Assembly: GCA_019426215.1 (NCBI GenBank)
Contig: CM033400.1
Location: forward strand, 10,896,568 to 10,960,567
Origin: Buddleja alternifolia
Lineage: Eukaryota; Streptophyta; Magnoliopsida; Lamiales; Scrophulariaceae
DNA: 64,000 nt
Reading direction: 5' to 3'
Positions 11,101-21,321 of the stretch are shown here, piece after piece; position 1 is the stretch's first letter, and each line of letters begins with the position of its first letter. Under the pieces are notes generated by a model. It saw only the letters and a program-made list of their open reading frames with translations. It was not told where the DNA came from and did not search any database. The translations under genes and the position numbers were made by a program.

Positions 11101-11821
11101 TTAATAAAACCCTTTATATTAAATGCTTAAAATGTCTATTGTCAAGTATTTACATACCTTGACTTTTATACAAATAAGAGGGGAAAGTATTGGATGCAAA
11201 TGTTGCTGGATGTCCTACATTTTTAATAGAGCCTATCAATTATCATCGGTTAAACATCTCATTTGTTTCGAGACAAATTCCCACAAATGTTAATAGCCAA
11301 AAAAAAAAAAAAAATTGGTAATTTAAACAAAAAGAAAATCCCAAATAACTTATGTATTGACCTTTTTTTTTTTTTTTTTTAGTGTTTGAAACTAGTATGC
11401 AACATTAGTATTTCATATGCATTTATGGAAGTAAAAAAAAAATCTGATTTGAGCCAGCCCGCAATAAACCCGAAACTCGTAAAAAACATGTGAGCCAATC
11501 CAAAAAAAAAAAGGTAATTTGGGCTGAATTTGAGCCTATAATCATTAGGCCCGATGCAATTTGAGCTTGAGCAAATTGAAAATTGGCTAGTAAAGCCTGA
11601 TTGACAGACTTAGTAAAAGGCATATTGCACCGTTTTTTCCCTTAAACTGGGACGCATTAACTCATTGATTAATTATCAAAAAGAGCTGATTACTCCCTTG
11701 TGTTTTAAAAAATAAGGCAAATATTACTAAATCTTATGTTTTATCACTTATTAAATTAAAATGACAAATACACCCTTATACATATAATATTCAATATTTA
11801 ATGTATTTTCTTTGTTTTATT
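11101..11821. other. AT-rich spacer with homopolymer runs and an old GAGC-type repeat
   Basis: Poly-A (about 11299-11314) and poly-T (about 11364-11382) runs are present. The stretch 11430-11630 resembles 4790-4950. No gene is seen. Confidence 0.4.
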
Positions 11822-11833
11822 TATCATTCTTCC

Positions 11834-12025
11834 ACCAACAACAAATGGTTGGTGTGAGTGGTTCGGCACTCTCACCCTTTAAGAAAAGGTCGAGTGTTCG
11901 ATTCCTTGTGGATGAAGTTCTATTTGTTGGAAGGACTTTACCTCTTTGTGGGCAACCCGGTGCGAACAAGATTGCCTTGACCCAATGTGGTTAAGGGATA
12001 CCTGTGGTTTAGACCAAACAAAATA
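11834..12025 (+). mobile_element. tRNA-derived SINE (about 192 bp)
   Basis: A perfect 12-bp direct repeat TATCATTCTTCC flanks the element (11822-11833 and 12026-12037), the variable-length target duplication typical of LINE-driven retroposition. Inside, a pol III box-A-like segment (TGGTTGGTGTGAGTGG) is followed by a good box B (GTTCGATTCC, 11896-11905). The 3' part ends in 'agaccaaacaaaata' rather than a clean poly-A. The open frame across it is incidental. Confidence 0.8.
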
Positions 12026-12058
12026 TATCATTCTTCCTAATCATCAAATTAAGAATGA

Positions 12059-12199
12059 AAAATTTTAGCCCGCTCCCGGCTCGGCCACACCCATGTATAT
12101 TTTACAAGAAGAGTGTATTACACTTGTCATATGATTGGTCACTCATTTTGTGAAACACACTAGGTATGACCAAGTCGTGAATGGGCTAAAATTTCCCGA
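12059..12199. mobile_element. Short foldback MITE (about 140 bp)
   Basis: The left end GAAAAATTTTAGCCCGCTC and the reverse complement of the right end GGGAAATTTTAGCCCATTC form an inverted repeat. No convincing target duplication is seen. Its centre resembles 3170-3205. Confidence 0.5.
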
Positions 12200-13680
12200 A
12201 ATAATATTATAAAATATATGTAGGTAGTGTATATATTTACTAATATTACGTATGTTTTCTCAAAATATATAAAGTATAAATCTATTATATATTATAGATA
12301 TTCTTATAATATTTTAAAATAAAAGTAATATATAATCCTCACAATATTCAATATACTTATGTGATTAATCGATAAGTTAGATTTTTCGTTACACAATTTT
12401 ATAAAAAAGGACATGAGATAAAATTTTAAAGTTTATAGAATTATTTTGTTTTATTTTAATATTTTAGTTATTTTTAATAAAATCATGAAAATGTTAATAT
12501 ACAAACACTAAATAAAGTGAATCTAATACTTATGATTTTAAATAACTATCAAAATGCCACAAAAGAAAGAGCAATAAAGAGGAAATTTCATCATAGTTAA
12601 AATAACGGTATACTTGTTATTTTTATTTTGATAAATAATAAGAATGGAGTTTGATTGGTATCAGCCTAATTTTTTAACTATAAGGGGATAATCAGTATTT
12701 TTTATAACAGAAGAGGCTCGAATAACCATTTGGCTTAAGTGATATTGGCCTTTGCTTTCCGTGATAGCTTGTGATTCCTGAAAGACGGGCAGACGGACTT
12801 GCTAATGGCAAAAGGACTTGAAGATTGAGGTACAGTTACGTGTGAGGTCAAGTGTTCTCATCTCCACCTCTGCGTTTACATCATTGTAATTCAAAAGAAT
12901 TAATATAATAATAACACATTAGGCAATGCGTCTCCTTTGCTTAAACTAATGCATAAGTTATATGTAGTAAAACATTAGAAGGAATCTTAAATAGAAGGGC
13001 TTAAGTCAAATTCAAGATTGGTGTGACTACAAGTGGAAAAACTAGGAAATTAGATGGTAATTACAAAAGCAAGCTGGATCTTAAACTAATGCATAAACTA
13101 CCCTAGTCGTTTCCACGTGTAATTGACCTTGAAATAAGGCCGATAAGAATTAGAAAGTTAATGTGATGAGGACGGCTACATATATTTTAATAATTATAAT
13201 AAGAGGGGTTGAAAAAATAAAAATTCATGAATCTTTGTGATTACTCTTTTTAAACTAGTACAGGACTATATAAATCACTCAAAAAATCTCGAATTTATTC
13301 AATTTGTAACAATGTTTATCCATGTTCTCTAACACCTTTTTTACGAATGGATGGCCTCGACTGAAAGCAGAGGTAAGAGAATATAAATGTGTATGATACT
13401 TGATTTGAGTCGTATTGTTCACGTGTTACTTAATTCATTGAGTTTAGGTGATTTATCAATTAGAACGTCCAATAATAAGTACTTTGATTTGTAAAGAAAC
13501 TTATTACAAATCCATAGAATAAGTACGCTAGACTCTATAGTCAAATACGATGTTCAAATATATGAATTTGGAAATAGAATGTGTAATCTCATCGTTTTGG
13601 AATATTAGTAAAAAATTTCCATAGTTTATGGATCAATAATCGGCAAATAGGTTACAGAATTTGCCACGTGGAACATTCCT
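12200..13680. other. Intergenic DNA, nothing recognised
   Basis: AT-rich, no gene-like frame, and no terminal repeats that I can pair. Confidence 0.4.
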
Positions 13681-13689
13681 ACATTCAAC

Positions 13690-13765
13690 AATCAAGGATT
13701 GTAGGATCCTACAACCACCAATCAATGGTCGTAGGATCCTACAGTCAAGGGTCGTAGGATCAAGT
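13690..13765. repeat. Short tandem repeat around GTCGTAGGATCCTACA
   Basis: Three copies of a GGTCGTAGGATCCTACA-like unit, itself partly palindromic, are spaced by about 25-40 bp. Confidence 0.65.
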
Positions 13766-13904
13766 CTCACCGAGCCGTATAAAAAAAGCAAGCGGATTTA
13801 GTCCGTTGTAATATTGTTGTATTCAAGAGTATTATGAGTAATTTAGTGATTGTACCCAATTTGGTTATATCAATGCTAGGTATGGTAGACAGCATCCAAT
13901 ACAA

Positions 13905-13990
13905 AGTCCAAAAGCACACCCAAGAACTATTGGTAGTATCTGCCTCCCACTGTAAAAGATCCTGAGTTCGAATCTAAACTGCCACAAATT
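13905..13990 (+). mobile_element. Possible SINE fragment with box-B-like motif
   Basis: The stretch TGTAAAAGATCCTGAGTTCG followed by AATCTAAAC contains a box-B-like GTTCGAATC (13966-13974). A related stretch, TGTAAAAGATCCCGAATTCA, occurs at about 18635-18655 in intron 1 of the neighbouring gene. Ends were not defined. Confidence 0.35.
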
Positions 13991-14424
13991 AAGACTTTCC
14001 CCTCTTTTATAGAGCTAGATAGAATCTTCATGACTCAAGATTATGATTATCAACCCAGATTTATAAGGCTAATATTTAGAATATCTCCCTTCGTCTTGAA
14101 TTTATAAAAAAAATCGAAAGCAGAGTAATTCAATACAAACCACATTGGAACCCTTATCATTTTCTTGTTCTCGCTAAAACCCAAAGTCCAAAAATAGCCT
14201 AATATCAGCCAAACACAAACTTTATTTACATCGTCATAAAAGTTATATAGTAGTAAAAACTTATAGTAGACAACTATCAAGGTACATTAATCTACTAACT
14301 TCGTTAATTTTTTCTCCCATAATATGATTATTGGTACTACCATCCACAAGGCATTGCAAAACAAAGATAGATATACCACACGGCATATACATATCAACAA
14401 CACTGGAATAAGCAAAACGTGACT

Positions 14425-17400
14425 TCACTCCAATTTTTTCGTTTCATTGTGGTGGCGGGAATGATGCCAAGCAGTAGAGTAAGCGGAAACTGCTGATCCT
14501 GTCATCGAAAAGGAACGCTTGGCCAAACCTATGCTTTTCTTTGCTGCAATCCACAACGACCAAAAGAATCCAATCCAAGCTGATTCACACATTACCAACA
14601 AATATTATATTACATATTGTTACCAAAAACAGAAAATAAAGAAAAAAGTAATATACAACATACTAAATGTAGAAAAAGTACGGACAAAATTTGTTTAGAA
14701 AAAGAACTATATATCATCAAATAGCTTCACATCTGTAAAACAACCTATCTACTTCTTTACCCAAGCATGCTGAAACTAAAATTCAAGGTCTGCGGCAGGA
14801 AATATACTTCGATGGCAGTTTAGGCAATTTAGGAATTCGGAGAGTTTTAAAATTAGAAACTATACTGTCTTGAGGGACGGATGTGAGGTCCACCCCCACC
14901 CCACCCCAAAAAAAGTATTAACAAAATCTAAAATGTTGTTATTGGCAAGACACTTAACTCCCTGGATGCTCTCAACGGCTGATTATAATCAGTTGTCAAT
15001 CTCCAGATAAGTTTAAAAATAATGGAAATGAAAGAGTTGCGTTGTTACCACTCGTATGTGCACATTAGAGTATGTTCTTATATATGTATGTACGAGAGTT
15101 GTGAAGATATCACATACTAAAGCTCTCGAATATGGGTTCTTCCTATCTTGATTATCTATAAATCAACAGATGATTGATATAAGGGTGGTGCCGGAGGATA
15201 ATGAGCCGCAAAGTACAAAGAAATGGAGAGGAGGGGCTTCCATCTGTTTGAAAAAAGACGAGAATGAAAGCTTGATTTTGCAGCACATTAAAGGGTGGTA
15301 AATTGAGCTGTCATGACAAGTGTTGTTAGTGGCGAATGGCATAGCGCGGCGCGGCGCGGCGACAAGGGTCCCATGGCATACGGCGCAGCGCGGCGCACGC
15401 CTTATGGAAGAAAAATAATAATTATATATATTAATACAATTACTAATATGCTAGCTTTTTAACAGTAATAACCTTAAGATAAATAACAAGTATTTAATAA
15501 ACAAATTAAAATAAAATAAACTAATGTCAAGCATTTCAAGTTTCAATGCAATTACGCAACAAAGAAAGAAATAGTATAGAATTTTAAATTGACAATCTAA
15601 TCATCTAAATCTAAGTCATCAATTTCCATGAGTTTTCATCAATATACACACTATTAATACATCAATTTTCAGATGGTTTAAAGATGTTTATATTTATATT
15701 GATTATACAAAACAAAAATTATATAGTTATATATAATAATATCTCTAAAAGTTTAAGCAAAAATCAAAATATAATCATCAATATACAATTTCAACAGAGA
15801 TATAAACACTAAACATATTATACCAACTATAGATACACTACAAAAAAATTATTACTGCCCATGTCAATATAACATGATAAAAAGTTTCTTTGCCATGGTT
15901 AAAACCAATTGACCACGGCTTTGGCCGTGGTATTTGCAAGCATGACCAAAACATTTAATGGTCATTGTTTTGTTCATTGTAAAGACCATGACTTTTAGTC
16001 ATTGTAAAAAAATGTTAGGTTAACACTTCTTCGACCATGACTAGTTAAAGCTTAAAATAGCTAGCAATCTTTTTCACCACGGTTAACTTTAGTGTGGCTT
16101 GTGACTATATGAAACATCTATCGTGGCCAAGTAAGCCGTGAGCTTAGACCGCTATAAACCACGGTTTTAAGCCATGGCATATATTTCATTGTCAATACTC
16201 AATTTTCTTGTAGTGATAAAGATAATTTGATAATAACTAAAATATGAAGGGAAAAAGGTTTCCTGAAGGGCTGCTGGGCTACGGCGCTGCGCTCCGGTAG
16301 TGGGAAGTTGGCAACGGCAGAAGGGAGAGAGATACTTGAACTCAGCGATAGAGAGAGAGAGAGAGGGAGAAGAAGTTAGGGTTTCTTCAATTTGTCCCAA
16401 CTCCCAGGTTATTATCCCAATTTGCCCACTTGACTAGTTGACCAACTAATTTCACCCAAAAACCCTACGGTAAATTTGACCGAAAATTGCTGGGTCAAAT
16501 CTTCTAAATGCCGTGCCATTTACACACCTTAAAGGCGCTAGCCATGGCAAACTTGGCGCTCGCCATGTTGAACATGGGCGCCACGCCATGGTCCACGGCG
16601 CTGAGGGTACGCCATGGCGCGCCATTAACAACACTGGTCATGACTACCACAAAGAGAGGCCTTTTCTCCCAAATTTATGTTATCCAGAGCTTAGAAAACA
16701 TAAGCAAAAATCATATGCAAACTTTAAATACTGTCTCATGATACAAATCAAAGATTTTTATCAAATTATGACAATCGACAATTTAATTTTTTCCTAGAAA
16801 TATCAACTTTCAGAAAGTAAGGACTCAAAAACCAGATGTCGTACTGATTGTTGAATGAGTTTCGGCTCACGCAATGGTCCACGTATAAAAAATAATTTGC
16901 TTTATTTTCTGTGCATATATTGTGATAAGATAAAATGCAATATTGATTTCAAACAAATAGAGAACGATGTTTAAAAAGCATATTTTCACGAGAAACCAAA
17001 AGAAAGAAACAAGAATATATATTGCATTAAAATGCCTGAACTTGACAATCATACACTTAAAAAATAGGTGAAGAGGCTTCTCCGATGAAAATCGGAAAGT
17101 ATAGTGTCCGACCATGGATTTACGAGTAGAATAACAGCAATTTTTGTGTATAAGTTTTACTGTGAATATGTATCTTATACTAAAACTATAAATGAAAACT
17201 GATACATCTAATTGCCTCAACAACCAAATACTGAAAGACATATTGACATAATTATTTTGTAAGCATGTTAGAATGACTTTCTCCAAACTTCTGATTCCTT
17301 TTATCATACTATATGGTATGATACTTTCCTTTCTTGCTAAACGAGAACCTCAAGTATAAGGGGAAATTCTAGAATATTGGAACCGGTCTATTCAACACTA

Positions 17401-19129
17401 TTGGATGCAAGTGTATTGAGTGATTTTTACTATCTTGTCCCTGCATCCAATGGTGTATGGTGTACCGGCCCTATTAGACCCGGTGTGGCATATTTTTATT
17501 TTTATTTTTATTTTTACTTTTAGACGTAGCGATTATTTTTTTAATATTTAGATAAACTCTTCAAAGAGTTTAAACAAGTGTCAAAGATCAAGAAACAGCA
17601 AAGACCGTAGGTGTCATTTAGCTCAAAGAATAACAAAAGGAAAATAAAAAATACCTGTAGTTATAAGAACAGCAATAACCGCTGAAATGGTGGCTGTGGA
17701 AATGACAAATACAGCTATTGATAATGCCCCAATATAAATGGCCGCAACACAGGCAAAGAATAGAGCCAAGAACCCTCCTGCTGCTGCTAAAGACAAGAGA
17801 AGAGAAACGACTACAGCATTGATGGTTGCAGCAACAAAGAAAAGCATAAAGATTAACAATCCTGTCAAGGAGAGAAGAGAAATTGTTCCAACCTGCACCA
17901 ATTACAAATATAGTCAGAGAAGAAAACATTGAATAACTTCTATGAAAAGAAGAAGAAAACGAATACATATTCTCAAAAGTTACAAAAGCCTTTAAGCTTA
18001 GAATGGAAACTATAGTAGTACAACCTCTCTGTATGAATTAGATATAGTTAATGTACTTGTTAGAAAATGTAACGAGAGAACATTGCTTCATGAAACATTG
18101 AAATAAAAGAGAGAAAAATGAAGTAGAAGCAAAAGATTGTGACAGAGAACATACAAGCAGCACAGCTAATTAACGATTAACTTATGCCGTCTAGTTTCTT
18201 TAAATCCACCATTTTTCTTCAACGTTATTGTTGCGGGGGAACACACAAAATTGATGTTGCTTCACAAACCAATAATAATCTGCATACCAAGATCAATAGT
18301 GGCTAGCTTAATTTGCACAAAAAGTTGTAAATTCATCTTTTTTTTCATTAGGTTCACAAAGTAAATCAAATAACTAGTACTACTCATACATGGAAGTAGT
18401 TTCCAACAACTCGTAAACAGACGAAAATCAACTACAATATCCCCCCAGTGCTCTCCAATTAATTGTCTCAAGTCAAAAGGGACATTTTCGTGTTATTGGA
18501 TATTAATGGCTTACCAGTGAAGGAGAGTGTAACACAGTTAACATTATTAATGTATTCACAATGTTAGGCAGCAATGATGCAAGAAGCTCTTATCAATAAT
18601 CACACAGGACATGTATCGAACACCTGGTATTCGTGTAAAAGATCCCGAATTCATAATCTCAAAGTGAATCGAAAGAAGTTTAAACTCGATATTTCCTCAC
18701 ACAACGAACTCCCAATAAGTTATGCTAATAACCACAATAGTACTTACATACATACAACTATAATAATATAGTAGTAAAAATGTCCTACAGAAAATTGAAA
18801 CGCAAAAATAACAGAAATGAATATATATGGAAATTGAAATAAATAAATATACTGACAGAAACGACGAGGAGGGCGCGAAGAGGGGTGCCGCGACGGGTCC
18901 AGTCGAGAAGATGGCGAGCGGTGTTGTTGGAAGCGTATCGAAGCAGAGGAATATTGAGACAGAGTGAGGTTTTAATCCTCTTCAGCAGAGGAGCGGTGGA
19001 ATTGGGATCGGGGAAGAAAATGGAAGAGATCAAACGGTTGAAAATGAGGTAAAGGGTCAATTCTTCTTGTTGTTGTTTGCCTTCTTCGCTACCGCCGTTG
19101 GGCTTGTCAGCGTGGTCACAATCCGCCAT
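14425..19129 (-). CDS. Three-exon gene for a 221-aa multi-pass membrane protein
   Basis: Exons on the minus strand are 19129-18857, 17892-17655 and 14579-14425 (TGA at 14427-14425). The spliced length is 273+238+155 = 666 nt, exactly 222 codons. Splice sites read TCT|GTCAGT to TTGGTGCAG|GTT, and ACAG|GTATTT to GAATCAG|CT. The N-terminus (MADCDHADK) is hydrophilic. Then come a segment with SSIFFPDPNS, a conserved-looking LLDWTRRGTPLRALLV, and a long very hydrophobic middle (about residues 86-180) that can form three or four membrane passes or hairpins, with FLALFFACVAAIYIGALSIA in its core. After WIGFFWSLWIAAKKS the tail is polar and basic (HHSRHH, KKLE). It resembles plant proteins annotated only as 'transmembrane protein'. 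The overall plan is reminiscent of promethin/LDIP-like lipid-droplet proteins, but that is a weak inference. Intron 2 (3.1 kb) hosts a hAT element. The gene appears intact. Confidence 0.85.
15318..16636. mobile_element. hAT element (1.3 kb) in intron 2 of the membrane-protein gene
   Basis: Its ends are AAGTGTTGTTAGTGGCG (left) and CAGTGTTGTTAATGGCG (right, reverse complement), 15 of 17 identical. A perfect 8-bp duplication GTCATGAC flanks it (15310-15317 and 16637-16644). GC-rich blocks with GCGCGGCGCGGCG and GCCATGGCGCG lie just inside each end, in contrast to the AT-rich intron. Without the nested CACTA miniature the element is about 0.94 kb. No transposase is present. Confidence 0.9.
15836..16215. 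mobile_element. CACTA miniature element (380 bp) nested in the hAT element
   Basis: It starts CACTACAAAAAAATT and ends AATTTTCTTGTAGTG, the classic CACTA inverted ends. The 3-bp target duplication ATA (15833-15835 and 16216-16218) is perfect. The interior has several inverted CCACGG/CCGTGG and CATGGTTAAAACC motifs, as in subterminal regions of this superfamily. Non-coding. Confidence 0.9.
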
Positions 19130-19499
19130 TTTTCACTCTCTGTTGTTTTGAGAGAAAAACCAGTGGGTCTTGTCTTAGTAGTATTATTGTAGGTATTAAA
19201 GAGGTGGGACTGGGGGGATGCAAATCAATGAATCAATCAAAGCATTCAAATGATAATTTGATGAGATTGGTCAGTTCAGTCAGCCCAAGTTTTGAGAGGA
19301 GAGGAGAATAAAGAGAGAGGCAGTGGGGCTCGCCCGGCGGAGGGGGTGTGATAGATTTGACGTTGGACGCGTGGACGTGGACGTGGACGAAGGATCATTC
19401 ATGTCTCTTTTGATTTCGAGATTGCCATCCATCAGCCAAGCCAGGTGATTTCTTAAATAAATGTTCAACGGCTTATAATTATAAATTAAACACTTTGCT

Positions 19500-20166
19500 C
19501 CGAGGTGTTCATCTGTCGATTTTCTAATCGAACCGAATAGAAATTTCGATTTCGGTTCAAAATTGTACTTTTTTTTGTTCGGTTTTTCTCGATTCGGTTA
19601 AACCGAACCTAACCCAAAAAAAAAGAAAAAAACATCATCAAATCCAATTTACATTCAAATCCAAAATTCTCAAATACAATTCACATACATCACACAATTA
19701 CTTAAACTCATACAAAATAACTTAAACCCATACAAAAAAAATTAAACCCATACAAAGAAAATTAAGCCTAGCGGTGGAGGCAAAACGGTGGAGGCAGAAG
19801 TGAGGTAGAAGTGATTGAGTTGAAGCAAAAGTCATGTGAGGGAAAGAGGGGTTTTTTATTTTCTAATTTGAGTTGTTGCCTTGACTGGTGAGTGGTGCCT
19901 CTAACCACGATTTTAAGTTGTTATTTATTAAAGATTTCTATTATATTTATAATTTATAATTAATAAAACATTAAAAAAATATAAAATTTCGGTTTTCGGT
20001 TAACCGAATTAGACCGAAATTCAAAATAAAAACCGAACCTAAAAATTGAATTTTTGCAAAAAAAAAAAAAAAATCGAAAACCAAACCGAATTGTTAGGTT
20101 CGATTTTCGATTAGGACCGAAATTTCGATTTTCGGTCGATCCAGTCAATCTGTAAACACCCCTACT
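19500..20166. mobile_element. Inverted-repeat DNA transposon with GGTGTT...AACACC ends (hAT-like)
   Basis: The left side (GGTGTTCATCTGTCGATT, then ATTTCGATTTCGGTT and TTCGGTTAAACCGAACC) is mirrored by the right side (TTTCGGTTAACCGAA, AAATTTCGATTTTCGGTCG, then TGTAAACACCCC). GGGGTGTTyA ends are common in plant hAT MITEs. I could not settle an 8-bp target duplication. Non-coding. Confidence 0.55.
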
Positions 20167-20243
20167 CTATCATGCTTTAAAAATCTATAAAGTGACATAC
20201 ATGATTTCAAAAAAAAAAAAAAAAGTGACATACATAAATAGTA

Positions 20244-20517
20244 GGGATTATTGAATAATATACCCCTGTGAAATACAAAATTTGCATATATTCTCTATGT
20301 TAAAAAAATAGCCTAAAATGCCCTTATATTATTTTTATTTTGCAAAAATTCCTGCTTCAAATACACTACATGTGAATACTACCTTCCGCGAACTTAACAC
20401 AGATTGGGGATTTCATGCAGGGTTTTGAAAATCATAGGGGTGTTTCAGACTTTTTTTTAACACAAAGGGGATGTGTGCAAGTTTCGTGTTTCACAGGGTA
20501 TGAAATATAATTTTCCC
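20244..20517. mobile_element. Mutator-type MITE (274 bp), perfect 9-bp TSD
   Basis: Flanked on both sides by TAAATAGTA (20235-20243 and 20518-20526). The ends GGGATTATTGAATAATATAC and the reverse complement GGGAAAATTATATTTCATAC continue inward through CCCTGTGAAA. The 9-bp duplication and long imperfect inverted arms point to a Mutator-like MITE. Confidence 0.85.
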
Positions 20518-20563
20518 TAAATAGTATGATATTAGCACAACGTTATTAGCTTGTGTATACTAA

Positions 20564-21318
20564 GGCTCTGTATGGTTGTGTTTTTAAAAATGAATTCTGA
20601 TTTTTTTTGGAAGAATGTGTATTATAGAAAGAGAAAATTACATGTACACACCTTCACTTTAGTGCAAAATTACCAAAAACTCCCTGACCTTTTCGAAATT
20701 ACATACAGTCTCCCTCATGTTAAGATATTCTAACAATTACACCCCCCGTATATTTAAAAATTCTTACAATTTTAACCCCTGTAAACTTTACAAATAGACC
20801 TCCTTAAGGTGGTCTCGTTGTAATTTACCAAAAATTAGGCGTGATTTTGGTAATTAACACTAAAGTGAGAGGGTGTGCATGTAATTCACCGTTATAGAAA
20901 TTCATGTTAAAATGTTAACTTTATTTGTTTGTATGGATGTATTTTTAAAAGATGATTGAAAGTAGTGTAGATGTGATATAAAGTTGATTTTTATTAGGAT
21001 TTGATATATGAAATGTTTGAATTATTTATAAATGTAACGATGATAGTGAAAAAGATAGTGAGATAGTGTAAATGATGATAGTGGAAAAAACGAATATGAA
21101 TTTTTATTATATAAAATATGATAAAGTAAGAATGAGAATGAGTTATATAGTGAGATAGTATAATTAATGATGAAATGATTGGTTGTTTTATAGGAGAATG
21201 TGTAGTAGGATTTGATATTTGAGTATATCCTATAGAATTTGACTTGGAGTGCGCATTTTCATTTTTTGGTGATCCAAAAAATGAAAATGTGATTCAGAAA
21301 ACATAAACATACCGAGCC
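20564..21318. mobile_element. PIF/Harbinger-like (Tourist) MITE with TAA duplication
   Basis: The left end GGCTCTGTATGGTTGTGTTT and the right end, as reverse complement, GGCTCGGTATGTTTATGTTT match. The flanks are TAA (20561-20563) and TAA (21319-21321), the expected 3-bp duplication. It is interrupted by a 261-bp Mutator-type MITE. Non-coding. Confidence 0.8.
20631..20891. mobile_element. Mutator-type MITE (261 bp) nested in the Harbinger-like MITE
   Basis: A perfect 9-bp duplication TTATAGAAA flanks it (20622-20630 and 20892-20900). The arms GAGAAAATTACATGTACACA and, reversed, CGGTGAATTACATGCACACC share a block ending CACTTTAGTG and ATTACCAAAA. Confidence 0.85.
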
Positions 21319-21321
21319 TAA

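Noticed and set aside
11812..11994. 60-codon plus-strand ORF
   Set aside because: It corresponds to the SINE and its flank, not a gene.
13960..13980. tRNA gene
   Set aside because: Only a box-B-like motif is present; no cloverleaf could be folded by eye.
16167..16400. Minus-strand ORF of 77 codons (MGQIEETLTSS...)
   Set aside because: It crosses the right border of the CACTA miniature (16215) and lies within the hAT element; there is no protein-like motif.
16970..17030. Possible third exon with 'SFFWFLVK'
   Set aside because: No acceptor in phase, and the 14579 segment gives WIGFFWSLWIAAKKS with a good acceptor and closes the frame exactly.
17382..17470. Small inverted repeat around ATTGGATGCA / TGCATCCAAT
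   Set aside because: A hairpin of less than 90 bp without clear ends or target duplication; too little to call an element.
17738..17932. Plus-strand ORF
   Set aside because: Antisense shadow of exon 2 of the membrane-protein gene.
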